Shown in pieces: positions 17,187-25,309 of a stretch of DNA of 64,000 nucleotides. A model generated the notes under the pieces. The model made no database searches. It was not told the origin of the DNA and worked only from the letters and a program-made list of their open reading frames with translations. The stretch lies in the NCBI RefSeq assembly GCF_900696085.1, contig NZ_CAADFC020000016.1, forward strand, positions 434,001 through 498,000. The letters are read 5' to 3'. Position numbers and translations under genes: made by a program. Each line of letters begins with the position of its first letter. Position 1 is the first letter of the stretch. The stretch is from Bradyrhizobium ivorense (GTDB taxonomy: Bacteria; Pseudomonadota; Alphaproteobacteria; Rhizobiales; Xanthobacteraceae).

Positions 17187-18029
17187 ATGACCGACACGGC
17201 GTATGACGCCCCTTCCGGCAACCCCACCGCGCGCCGAAGCCTCGCTGCGAGCGCAGCAAAACCGCTGCAATGGTTGCTGAAACTGCTGCCGGGGATTGTG
17301 CTGCTGCTGTTCTGGCAATGGGCATCCGGCCGTCTGATCAAGGAGATCTATGTCAGCAAGCCGACGGCGGTCGCCCAACGGCTGTACGAGCTGTTTGCAT
17401 CCGGCGAGATTTATCCTCATCTGTGGACGACCGGCCAGGAGCTCGTGTTCGGTTACATCATCGGCGTGGCCGGCGGGGTCATCGGCGGCTATGCGCTCGG
17501 CCGGTCGCCGCGGCTTGCGCGAATCTTCGAACCCTATGTGATGGCGTTCTATGGCATCCCCAAGATTGCGCTGGCGCCGCTGTTCATCATCTGGTTCGGC
17601 ATCGGGATGGGATCGAAGATCGCGCTCGCCGCGATCATGGTGTTCTTCCTCGTCTTCTATAACGTGTTTGCGGGCGTGCGCAGCGTCGACCGTGAGCTCG
17701 TCAACCTCACGCTGATTATGGGCGCGAACCAGCGTCAACTCACCAGCCACGTATTCCTTCCGGCCGCGGCGCCGTATGTGATGCTCGGCATGCGGCTTGC
17801 GATCCCCTACAGCGTGATCGGCGTGATCGTCGGCGAGTTCACCTCGTCGGCGCAGGGGCTTGGCCTGTTCATCCACGAGGCGTCGTCGACCTATGATCCG
17901 GCCGGCGTCTTCGCGGGCATCGTGATCCTGCTTGCATTCGTCACCGTCGCCAACGTTCTCGCAGGGCGCCTGGAGCGCAGGCTGCTACGCTGGCGCGCGC
18001 TGTCGGGTGCCGGCCCCGCCGACATCTGA
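17187..18029 (+). CDS. ABC transporter permease (SsuC/TauC type)
   Basis: The 280-residue inner-membrane protein has about six hydrophobic segments and the EAA-type coupling motif around RQLTSHVFLPAAAPYVMLGM. The block YGIPKIALAPLFIIWFGIG is characteristic of the nitrate/sulfonate/taurine permease family. The ATG at 17187 has GGAGGGC upstream; a TTG at 17169 is less likely. Confidence 0.93.
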   Translation: MTDTAYDAPSGNPTARRSLAASAAKPLQWLLKLLPGIVLLLFWQWASGRLIKEIYVSKPTAVAQRLYELFASGEIYPHLWTTGQELVFGYIIGVAGGVIGGYALGRSPRLARIFEPYVMAFYGIPKIALAPLFIIWFGIGMGSKIALAAIMVFFLVFYNVFAGVRSVDRELVNLTLIMGANQRQLTSHVFLPAAAPYVMLGMRLAIPYSVIGVIVGEFTSSAQGLGLFIHEASSTYDPAGVFAGIVILLAFVTVANVLAGRLERRLLRWRALSGAGPADI

Positions 18030-18047
18030 AGAAGACCGGAGACCATC

Positions 18048-19091
18048 ATGCGCAAGACCATGAACCTGGCGAGGCTGGCCGTCGTCGGCGCTGCATTGGC
18101 GCTGTTGCCTGATTCGGCGACGGCGCAACAGGCGGTGCGGATCGGGCTCGGCGCACCGACCTTGAGTTTCCTGCCGATCTGGTCGGCGCGTGCGCTGGAT
18201 ACCTTCAAGTCGCAAGGGCTGAGCGCCACCGTGGTTGCCCTGCCCGGCGGCGACGCTTCGGCACTTGCGGCGCTCGATGCCGGCGATATCGAGCTTGCCG
18301 CGGTCGGCCCCGACGCGACCCTGCGTGCCGTGGCGAAGGGCCAGCCATTCGAGATCGTCTACTCGCTGATGTCGAAGGTCACGCTTCAGCTCACCGTCTC
18401 GAAGCCGCTTGCGGAACGCACCGGGGTGAAGCCGGCTGATCCGCTCGAGAAGCGGATTGCGGCGATCAAAGGCGGCCTGGTCGGCGCCACCGCGCTTGCC
18501 GGCGTGCAAGAGATTGCGGCGCGCTGGCTCGCCGGCAAGGGCGGGCTCGATCCAAAGGCCGATCTCAAGGTCGCACAGGTCGGCAATCCGACCGCCATCC
18601 AGGCCGCGATGGAAGCGAAGCGGATCGACGCCTTCCTGCTGTCGCCGCCGGAAGGCTTCTTGGCCGAGAAGGCGGGCACCGGCATCGTGCTGATATCGCT
18701 CGGCGACGACTTTCCGCTGCTCGCCAATCAGCCCTATCTCGTGCTCGTCGCCAAGAAGCCGATCAGCCCCGCAACCGCCGACCTCATCACCAGGACAGCC
18801 AAGGCCCTCCAGCTGGCTAGCGCCACGACGGTCAGCAAAACCGACGAAACCGCCGAGGCAATCCACAAGCAATTTTTCCCCAAGGCGGATCCGCAGGCGA
18901 TTGCGGCCGCGGTGAAAGTCATGAGCAGCGGCGTCGCCGGTGGCGGCAGCATCGACGTCCAGAGCATGCAGAACGCGCTGACTTTCGCCAAGGAAGTCGG
19001 CACCAGTTTCGGCAAGGAATTCGATGCCAAGGCATCCGAGAACGATCTGTGGACCAACCGCTACGTCGATGCCGCCAAGGCGAAGCAATGA
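18048..19091 (+). CDS. ABC transporter substrate-binding protein (NMT1/SsuA-like)
   Basis: The 347-residue protein has a signal peptide (MRKTMNLARLAVVGAALALL, cleaved near ATAQ) and a type II periplasmic binding fold: GAPTLSFLPIWSARALDTFK, DIELAAVGPDATLRAVAKGQ and FLLSPPEGFLAEKAG. This group binds nitrogen- or sulfur-containing organic molecules such as thiamine precursors, taurine or pyrimidine-like rings. The hut-type regulator and operators hint at a histidine-related or other N-heterocyclic substrate, but that is inference. Confidence 0.9.
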   Translation: MRKTMNLARLAVVGAALALLPDSATAQQAVRIGLGAPTLSFLPIWSARALDTFKSQGLSATVVALPGGDASALAALDAGDIELAAVGPDATLRAVAKGQPFEIVYSLMSKVTLQLTVSKPLAERTGVKPADPLEKRIAAIKGGLVGATALAGVQEIAARWLAGKGGLDPKADLKVAQVGNPTAIQAAMEAKRIDAFLLSPPEGFLAEKAGTGIVLISLGDDFPLLANQPYLVLVAKKPISPATADLITRTAKALQLASATTVSKTDETAEAIHKQFFPKADPQAIAAAVKVMSSGVAGGGSIDVQSMQNALTFAKEVGTSFGKEFDAKASENDLWTNRYVDAAKAKQ

Positions 19092-19100
19092 GCAAGCCTA

Positions 19101-19198
19101 GAGCATGATCCGGAAAAGTGCGAAGCGGTTTTTCGAAAAGATCATGCTCAAACAAAGAGCTAAAGCGCGATGATTCAGCCTAATCTCATCGCGCTTTA
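19101..19198. repeat. two tandem palindromic hairpins (dispersed Bradyrhizobium-type repeat), likely bidirectional terminator
   Basis: GAGCATGATC at 19101-19110 pairs with GATCATGCTC at 19140-19149, and TAAAGCGCGATGA at 19161-19173 pairs perfectly with TCATCGCGCTTTA at 19186-19198. The second hairpin covers the stop codon of the GntR gene. They lie between two convergent genes, so a terminator role is likely. The first palindrome is of a kind repeated many times in Bradyrhizobium and Rhodopseudomonas genomes. Confidence 0.8.
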
Positions 19199-19939
19199 AG
19201 CCTGACCGCTCGGCGTGAATCGCGCGACGAGGTCGTAGAGATCGGCGGGATGCGTGAAGCGCACCGCGGTAATCGGCTCGCCGCTGCGCCAGGTCCATCG
19301 CTCGATGACAAGGCAGGCTGCCCCGATTTCGATGGAGAGTTCGGCGGCAACCGCCGCGTCGGCATTGCGCGCCGAGATGCGATGCTCGGCTTCGGTCCAC
19401 GGCACATGGTCGACCAGCCAGGTGCTTGGCGGTACCTGCGAAAAATCCTGCGTGGCGGCATCCGGCACCGCCTTGAGATTGAGCAGCCGGTCCTCCAGTG
19501 CGAACGGCTGGCCCGCGGCGTCGTGACGGCAGCGCAGCGCGATGATGGGTTCGCGGAGGTGAACCTCGAGCCGCCCCCTGTCGTCGCGCGTTGCGCCACG
19601 CTGCTGCCGTTCGAGCAGTTCGTAGTCGTATTGCTCGCCGCGATTCTCGACCTCCGCCTTGAGGTCCGGAATCTGCAGCACCGCGGAATGCACTTTCGGG
19701 CGTGCGACGAAGCTGCCGGCGCGGCGCCGGCGCTCGACCAGGCCGGAGGCTGCCAGCGCCGAAAGCACCTTGTTTGCGGTCATCCGCGCGCACGAATAGG
19801 TGTCCATCAGTTCGTGCTCGAATGGCAGACGGTAGCCGGGTGGCCATTCGCCAGACAGAATGCGCCGCTCGATGTCGTTGCGGATGCGTTGATGGAGAGT
19901 GCCGCCTGCCGACCCTTTCCGTTTCGATAGTGTTGTCAT
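19196..19939 (-). CDS. hutC: GntR-family regulator, HutC subfamily
   Basis: This 247-residue repressor has an N-terminal winged helix-turn-helix (LHQRIRNDIERRILSGEWPP; LPFEHELMDTYSCARMTANK; LVERRRRAGSFVA) and a C-terminal UTRA ligand-binding domain (ALRCRHDAAGQPFALEDRLL; SIEIGAACLVIERWTWRSGEPITAVR). HutC proteins repress histidine-utilisation genes and respond to urocanate. The start overlaps the end of the hutF relic by 4 bp, the normal hutF-hutC arrangement. The gene looks intact although its classical targets here are broken, and three matching operators remain in the window. Confidence 0.88.
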   Translation of the reverse strand: MTTLSKRKGSAGGTLHQRIRNDIERRILSGEWPPGYRLPFEHELMDTYSCARMTANKVLSALAASGLVERRRRAGSFVARPKVHSAVLQIPDLKAEVENRGEQYDYELLERQQRGATRDDRGRLEVHLREPIIALRCRHDAAGQPFALEDRLLNLKAVPDAATQDFSQVPPSTWLVDHVPWTEAEHRISARNADAAVAAELSIEIGAACLVIERWTWRSGEPITAVRFTHPADLYDLVARFTPSGQA

Positions 19940-20371
19940 TCTGTCAGTAAGCCCTGAAGTCGCCGGCGGAAGACAGCCGCGATCGACTCTCCCCCGTCAT
20001 GCCTGCCCTTTGTCACAACCTTGCGGCCTGATGTCCAGACGCAGTCCACCACCGGGCGCGCGCAGCGGAATATCCAGCCATCAAGGACGTCGTCGCCGGA
20101 CCGGCCGGCCAGCGCCATCGTGCCATCGGTCGACGCGGTTTGTGGCGTCGCCATGATATTGCGCGCGCAGCGCCAGGCGCTGCGAAAATTCCAGCTGGCG
20201 CAGTTCGTCGGCCACGCCGATCAGCACGTTGGAATCGGACCCGACGCCAAATCGGCCTCCGCTTCCGCAATAGCTCGGCGCATCGAAGATGCCGTCGCCG
20301 ACGATCGACACGCTCACATCGCGCGACCATCCGCTTGGAAGCGGGGCCTGCTCGAAATGCAGCTCGGACAA
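19936..20371 (-). pseudogene. hutF: hutF relic (formimidoylglutamate deiminase)
   Basis: Three HutF pieces are in order on the minus strand. From a TTG at 20371, preceded by GGGAGAG, reads the N-terminus LSELHFEQAPLPSGWSRDV. After IVGDGIF it jumps directly to a C-terminal block GGRFGVGSDSNVLIGVADEL and LEFSQRLALRA. In another frame follows LAGRSGDDVLDGWIFRCAR up to RRRLQGLLTE. HutF is normally about 450 residues; only about 145 codons remain, so the metal-binding barrel is gone. The amidohydrolase role (N-formimino-glutamate to N-formylglutamate in histidine breakdown) is lost here. Confidence 0.82.
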
Positions 20372-20420
20372 TCCGCTCTCCCTTGTCGGCGGCCTGGACA
20401 GCCTCCGCCTCGGTGTAATA

Positions 20421-20430
20421 TGTATAGACA
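20421..20430. promoter_or_regulatory. HutC-type GntR operator (TGTATAGACA), copy 2
   Basis: Identical to the 10-mer at 16349. It sits between the divergent hutF-hutC unit (minus) and the hutU-hutD remnants (plus), where a HutC operator would be expected for autoregulation. Confidence 0.75.
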
Positions 20431-20529
20431 AATATAGGCTTTCTGCCAAGCCAAAGGCTCGCTGCCAAGGCGGCCGACGGAGAAGTATTGGACCTTCAAT
20501 ATCACGACAGTCGCTGATCGAGCTGGCAT

Positions 20530-20723
20530 CAGTGCCGGCCTGCCATGCTTTCTGCGGGTCCGAGGGTCTCGGCGGCACGACGGACGCGGCGCAGCGTGTC
20601 GCCCGCGTGCTTTGGAACAATCCGACGAGCGGCGTGATGCGCCATGCCGAGGCTGGCTATGAGACCGCGATCGATTGTGCGAGGTCCAACAATCTCGACC
20701 TCCCAAGCCTGGCTGAGGACGCC
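20530..20723 (+). pseudogene. hutU: hutU C-terminal relic (urocanate hydratase)
   Basis: The plus-strand frame reads AAQRVARVLWNNPTSGVMRH followed by AEAGYETAIDCARSNNLDLP. This matches the extreme C-terminus of urocanase (family pattern VLWNDPATGVMRHADAGYD..AIDCA). The remaining 500 or so residues, including the NAD-binding centre, are absent. The fragment runs in frame into the hutD start. Confidence 0.75.
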
Positions 20724-21309
20724 ATGAGGATCATCCGCGCCGCCGATTATCGTCCGACGCCCTGGAAGAATGGCGGCGGCGAAACCACCGAGATCGCGGT
20801 CGAGCCCGCCAATGCCTCGCTCGACGATTTCGATGGCCCGGGTTGCCGCCGACGGCCCGTTCTCCGAGTTCGCCGGCATCGACCGGAGCCTTGCCATCGC
20901 GGCCGGCCGCGGACTAGCGTTGACGATCGGCGATTGTCCGGAGGTCGTGCTCGATAGCACCTCGGAGCCGGTCCGGTTTGCGGGCGACACGCCGACCTCG
21001 GCGAGCCTGCTGGCCGGTCCGATCGTCGATCTCAACGCGATGACACGGCGCGGCCGGTTCGACCACCGCCTGCAGCGCGTGAGCACCTCCACGAATTGCG
21101 ACTTCGGCGATCATGACATCGCTGCGATCGTCGCGCCTTGCGACGAGGTCAGCCTGGTCGCGCGGCAAGGAACGGTGACGCTGATGCGCGGCGATGCCGC
21201 CATCCTGACATCCGCGGCCGACGCTCCCTGCCTGATCGTGCCGGCTCCGGCGAGCGCGTGCTATCTTGTGCTGCTGCGCGAAACCCGCCGTCAGCCCGGC
21301 TCGGCGTAG
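20724..21309 (+). pseudogene. hutD: hutD relic (HutD/Ves family), frameshifted
   Basis: The ATG at 20724 begins a good HutD N-terminus, MRIIRAADYRPTPWKNGGGE, then TTEIAVEPANASLDDFD. The next family block (WRVSMARVAADGPFSEF) is truncated: ARVAADGPFSEFAGIDRSLA appears in a different frame that stays open to the stop at 21309. About 13-14 bp appear deleted between two short TTCGAT-like repeats near 20838. HutD is a cupin-like protein encoded in hut loci whose role is not well defined. The long intact second part suggests recent inactivation. Confidence 0.8.
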
Positions 21310-22103
21310 CCAGCCGCGCGCGCCGCGGCGTCCCAGCGCAGCATCAATTGATAGTCGTCGATCTTGACCGGGGCGAAGCCGTCGAGACAAAGCCGGTCCC
21401 GCAAATCGGCGCAGGCCTGCGCTTCACCGAACGTTGCGAGCGCCTCCCGCAATCGGACCACAACGCCATCGGGACATTCGGCCGCCGCCACCAGGAACGG
21501 GATCGGCGCAGGATTGGTCGTCGCGACGATCCTGATCTTCGGCGAGAGATCAGCCTCGTGGCGCAGCATCAGGTCCAGCGCGTAACTGTCGAGCGGCCCG
21601 ACATCGATGTCGCCCGCCTGCAACGCATCGAGGACACGGCGCGGGGTCGTCAGCGGTCCGACGCTCTGCCGATAGAGCCTTGCACCGCGCTGCTGGTAAT
21701 ACGGCAGCAGATGGTGCCGCAGCGCGTTGTAGCCGGAATGGGAATCCGCGACCGTGTATCCGATCCGGCCACCGAACGTGTCCTCGATCGTATCGAACCT
21801 CGAATCCGCGCGAACCAGCAGCCGCGTCGCGTAGAACGGACGTCCGCGCGCCGGCGCCCCGGCCGGAACAGGAGCTGCGACCGGCCGTGGCCGGCGCGCC
21901 GCCAGCATGAACGGATATCCGCACATGAAGGCGCAGGCGAGATCGTTGCGCGACCACAAATCGGACAGTGGCAGCGGAAAAGCGTGGGCGATGACGTCAA
22001 GCTCGACGCCGGTCTCGCGCGCCAGCCAGCCGAACAGCTCTTTCCAGGCTGCGGCTGCCGGTGAATTGACCGAGTACATTCGCGCATTGGCAACAAAGCG
22101 CAT
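21291..22103 (-). CDS. PhnD-like phosphate/phosphonate-type binding protein without signal peptide
   Basis: From the ATG at 22103 this is 270 residues. It shows features of the PhnD periplasmic-binding family: a WKELFGWLARETGVEL helix, DLWSRNDLACAFMCGYPF, FGGRIGYTVADSHSGYNALR and LQAGDIDVGPLDSYALDLML. No signal peptide is present; residue 1 is directly at the first strand of the fold, so export by the Sec route is not supported and a cytoplasmic or uncertain location follows. It is 23 bp downstream of the ornithine cyclodeaminase gene, in an operon headed by a HutC-type operator, and overlaps the 3' end of the hutD relic by 19 bp on the opposite strand. Confidence 0.82.
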   Translation of the reverse strand: MRFVANARMYSVNSPAAAAWKELFGWLARETGVELDVIAHAFPLPLSDLWSRNDLACAFMCGYPFMLAARRPRPVAAPVPAGAPARGRPFYATRLLVRADSRFDTIEDTFGGRIGYTVADSHSGYNALRHHLLPYYQQRGARLYRQSVGPLTTPRRVLDALQAGDIDVGPLDSYALDLMLRHEADLSPKIRIVATTNPAPIPFLVAAAECPDGVVVRLREALATFGEAQACADLRDRLCLDGFAPVKIDDYQLMLRWDAAARAAGYAEPG

Positions 22104-22126
22104 GTTCGAATGCCTCCACGGCAGGA

Positions 22127-23128
22127 TCAGGCAAAGCGCAGGCGTTGGCCGACGCCGATCCGCTCGGCCTTCTCCAGCATTGCATGACCCAGCGCAATGT
22201 CGGAGAGCGACAGTCCGCGATGCCACAGCAAATTCGTCTCGGAATCGGTTTCCCGCCCCGGCTTGAGGCCGGCGACGATCTGGCCAAGCTCGGCGTGCAG
22301 CGTCGTCTCGGACAGCTTGCCGGCCTCGACATGGGCGCGAAGGCTGCCGAACTTGCCGCCCTTGCATTGTCCCCAATCGTCGACGACCAGCTTTGCCATG
22401 ATGTCGGTCAGCGACAACTCGATCGCGCTCATCGTGCCGTAAGGCACGACGAAGGCGCCCTGTTTGATCCATTCGGTCTTCAGCATCGGCGTCGGCCTGT
22501 CGAGGCGCGACGCCTCGACGACAATGTCGGCGCCCTCGACGCAGCCTTTCCAGTCCTCTGTCGCGACGACTTTCTTGCCGAGATCGCGGCTCAACCGCTC
22601 CGCAAAGCTGTTGCGGCTTTCCGCGCGGCGCGAGTGAACGCGAATTTCCTCGAAATCGAACAGATGATCGAGCAGCCGCACGTTCCAGTAGGCGGTGCCG
22701 CGGGCGCCGATATGACCGAGGATCTTCGAGTTCTTGCGCGCGAGATATTTGGCGCCGATCGCAGTGACCGCGCCGGTGCGCATGTCGGTTATGCCGCTCG
22801 CATCCATGATTGCCTGGGGTGCACCGGTGCGCGGATCGAACAGCGCGAGAATGCCAAGCTCGGAATGCAGGCCGAGCTTGTAGTTGTCGACGAAGTCGCC
22901 GACGATCTTGACACCGGCCCGGTCGATCGGAGGCTTGATCGCCCCGCGCAGCACGTTGAAATGGCCATTGGCCGCGCCCGGCTCGAGATGCATGCGCGGC
23001 TCGATCACAGTGTCACCCCTGCCCTGGGCAGCCAGGCTGGTCTCGATCGCCGCGAGGATTTCCTGGTCGGTGATCTCTAGCTCTTCGATGTCGAGGCGAT
23101 TGAGATAGGCGATGTAGATGGGCGGCAT
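22127..23128 (-). CDS. ornithine cyclodeaminase/mu-crystallin family protein
   Basis: The 333-residue enzyme contains the family blocks GHFNVLRGAIKPP, GLGHSELGIL-like HSELGILALFDPRTGAPQAIMD, TDMRTGAVTAIGAKYLARK and the NAD-binding ILGHIGARGTAYWNVRLL. Members deaminate and cyclise ornithine to proline or reduce imines such as ketimines. The gene starts 21 bp from an inverted copy of the HutC-type operator and precedes the PhnD-like gene, so it is probably controlled by the regulator at 19196. A role in nitrogen scavenging from amino-acid-like compounds is likely. Confidence 0.9.
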   Translation of the reverse strand: MPPIYIAYLNRLDIEELEITDQEILAAIETSLAAQGRGDTVIEPRMHLEPGAANGHFNVLRGAIKPPIDRAGVKIVGDFVDNYKLGLHSELGILALFDPRTGAPQAIMDASGITDMRTGAVTAIGAKYLARKNSKILGHIGARGTAYWNVRLLDHLFDFEEIRVHSRRAESRNSFAERLSRDLGKKVVATEDWKGCVEGADIVVEASRLDRPTPMLKTEWIKQGAFVVPYGTMSAIELSLTDIMAKLVVDDWGQCKGGKFGSLRAHVEAGKLSETTLHAELGQIVAGLKPGRETDSETNLLWHRGLSLSDIALGHAMLEKAERIGVGQRLRFA

Positions 23129-23148
23129 ACCAAGGTCCCTCGATAATA

Positions 23149-23158
23149 TGTCTATACA
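23149..23158. promoter_or_regulatory. HutC-type GntR operator (TGTCTATACA), copy 3
   Basis: This is the reverse complement of the 10-mer at 16349 and 20421. It is 21 bp upstream of the ornithine cyclodeaminase start, a position suited to repression. Confidence 0.75.
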
Positions 23159-23394
23159 TTACCTTCGGACAAGTCGGTGTCAATCGCCCAGGATTGGGAC
23201 GGACAGCTCCGGTGACATCGTCAGCGGGAACGATGCCGGCGGCGCCCGGAATCCACCGCCCGATGGGCGGTATTTTTTCATCACTTGAGCCCGGCGATCC
23301 ATAGGTCGCCGTCGCCGGTGCGAGCCGCAGGGCCTCGCTGTCGATCTTGAGGCCGCGGAAATCTTCTGCAGCGGGTCAGATAGCGAGGACCGCG

Positions 23395-23608
23395 GGCCCC
23401 GAGGCGACCGCAGTCGCGAGTCCGGATAAAGGCACCCGAGCGGGGGACGGCGATGGCAACGCGGGCATGCAATGCCGACGGGGCCCGCGAGCGAGTGCCT
23501 CCGGCGAACGACACATGATGCTGCGCGAGGGATCGAACCCGGATGGCCGAGACGCCGGGCGGCTCGGTTTACGAGAGCCCGCAGCGGCAAACAGCGGCAT
23601 GCGCACGG
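23395..23608 (+). repeat. dispersed repeat, copy B
   Basis: Second long copy of the element at 15321-15530, same orientation, with blocks GAGTGCCTCCGGCGAACGAC and ATGATGCTGCGCGAGGGATC. A few percent of positions differ and small indels occur. It lies in the gap between the cyclodeaminase operon and the S1/P1 nuclease gene. Confidence 0.8.
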
Positions 23609-23683
23609 GATAAACCCTGACAGATTAGTGAGCGTGCGCCGCTTCACGAACGCCTCACCGCGCCCGTGAAGCGCGACTGATCG

Positions 23684-24733
23684 TTACGGCCAGATCGCGT
23701 TCAGCAGATTTGCAAGCCGAGCCCCTGCCTTCGCCAGTTGCTCACGCTTGATCTTGTCGCGGGCATCTGCATAAGCGGCGTGATCGGGAAACGTGATCGA
23801 CCAGCCGCCCTTCGGATGAGCGGTGCTCGGCTGCACCCTCGCAAAGGTTGCGCCGGCAAAGGCGCGCGGCGCAAGCTTGATGGTGTCGCTCGCCCAGGCA
23901 AACGACCAGTTCTCGATCCGATCGTTGTCCCTGGCGACCTGCTGCGCGGCTGGCAGCAGATCGGAGGCCTGCGCGACATGGAAATTCGTCGGCGGTGCAT
24001 CCCACGCCGAGTGGAAATTCTTATTGTTGTCGAGGATAGCGTTGCCGCCGATCGTCTCGGTGGCCGGATCGATGGTGTGGGTGATGTCAGGATCGACCAA
24101 CTGCCCCTGCATGTCGAGATAGACGGACCCGACATGCAACGGCTGATGCAGGTCGCCGATCAGGTGAGCGAGAAGAAAGATCGCTTCTGCCTTCGTGGCG
24201 ACCTTGAAGGGAGGCGGCGACGGACGATCGAGCAGGACCGCGATCGCCGCGTTGATCGCCGCGACAATGTCGTGGTCGTTGGTGCCCTGGAAGTTGCGGT
24301 CGAAACGGTCACGCTGAATGGCGACGTCATCGAAATGGTAGGTGTTGTGACATCCCATTTCCTCGTCGAACTCGTGACCGTTCTCCTTGCGGTGAACCGT
24401 GTAGCTACACTGGACGAAATTACGCCCGACATAGGCTTCCATCAGGTCCCTGGCATCCTTGAACGGCGTGCAAGGAGCTTCAAAGGCTTCCTCCACCACA
24501 TATTTGAAGGTGCCGTCGTCGAGCCGATGGACGCTCTTCACGCAGTCGAGCCAGGGAGCTGCGGTGCGCAGATCAACGCCCAGGATCGCCGCGACCTTCG
24601 CCTTGGCGTTCGCGGACAGCATGGCGTCGGCGATCGCACCTACAATCTGATGGCCCTCGGCATTCCAGGCTTTTGCCTGCTGCGCCGTCAGGAGAAAAAA
24701 CAGCACCGGCAGCGTGGCGAGAAATTTCCGCAT
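23684..24733 (-). CDS. S1/P1-family nuclease, exported
   Basis: The 349-residue protein begins with a signal peptide (MRKFLATLPVLFFLLTAQQA) cleaved at AKA, leaving W as the mature N-terminal residue, as required for zinc binding in the S1/P1 family. WNAEGHQIVGAIA (His ligand), NTYHFDDVAIQRD, FLLAHLIGDLHQPLHVG and NFHSAWD supply the remaining trinuclear zinc ligands. Such enzymes degrade single-stranded nucleic acids and can remove 3'-phosphates outside the cytoplasm. It is a single gene with no operon partner. Confidence 0.92.
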   Translation of the reverse strand: MRKFLATLPVLFFLLTAQQAKAWNAEGHQIVGAIADAMLSANAKAKVAAILGVDLRTAAPWLDCVKSVHRLDDGTFKYVVEEAFEAPCTPFKDARDLMEAYVGRNFVQCSYTVHRKENGHEFDEEMGCHNTYHFDDVAIQRDRFDRNFQGTNDHDIVAAINAAIAVLLDRPSPPPFKVATKAEAIFLLAHLIGDLHQPLHVGSVYLDMQGQLVDPDITHTIDPATETIGGNAILDNNKNFHSAWDAPPTNFHVAQASDLLPAAQQVARDNDRIENWSFAWASDTIKLAPRAFAGATFARVQPSTAHPKGGWSITFPDHAAYADARDKIKREQLAKAGARLANLLNAIWP

Positions 24734-24959
24734 GGCGAGGCCCTTTCGGCTGCTGCCGGATAAGACACGCTCAGGTAGATGATGTCAATCTATTCGCGCT
24801 GGGTAGTGGCCCCACCTCTCGATCAGGTCGCGAAGACCGCATTTGTCCCGACTGAACCCTGCGCTGGAACCGTGGGCTTACTCAAAATGCTGAGCTGAAC
24901 AGCGAGCCGAGCTATGTTACAGCTGGCGAACGACAGGCGTGTACCGGTCGTCGCCAAGC

Positions 24960-25106
24960 TCACGGCTCGTTTCGCTTCCCCCGTTCGGACTTCGCGACGG
25001 CCTCGACAAATTCAAGGACCGCGTTTCGATTGTTGGGATCTTCAATTTTCGCGAATGCCCGCAGAAGTCTTAGAGCCTGCAATTCCTTTAACAACATCGA
25101 TCTCAT
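24960..25106 (-). CDS. possible 48-residue protein resembling the tail of XRE-type regulators
   Basis: An ATG at 25106, 4 bases after GGAGGA, opens a 48-codon frame: MRSMLLKELQALRLLRAFAK, then IEDPNNRNAVLEFVEAVAKS. The LLRAFAKIEDPNNR..VLEFVE pattern resembles the C-terminal helices that follow the helix-turn-helix in small XRE-family repressors, but no helix-turn-helix is encoded upstream in any frame. It is either a real short protein or a truncated remnant. The rest of the 24734-25309 interval shows nothing supported. Confidence 0.45.
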   Translation of the reverse strand: MRSMLLKELQALRLLRAFAKIEDPNNRNAVLEFVEAVAKSERGKRNEP

Positions 25107-25309
25107 TCATTCCTCCGCCCCCCACTATTACGCAAGTGCGGGGGAGTCGTCGGTCTCAATTTGCCCTTGGGCAGAACACCGTAGTCTTACGGCTTACGCG
25201 CTCGCGGAAGCATAAGGCGAAGCCGCTGGATCAATGCCCCCGATGAGTCCAACCCGAAGTCGACCTCGTTAGGACCTTTGGCTGATGGGGAGACACGGGA
25301 CCCGCCGGC

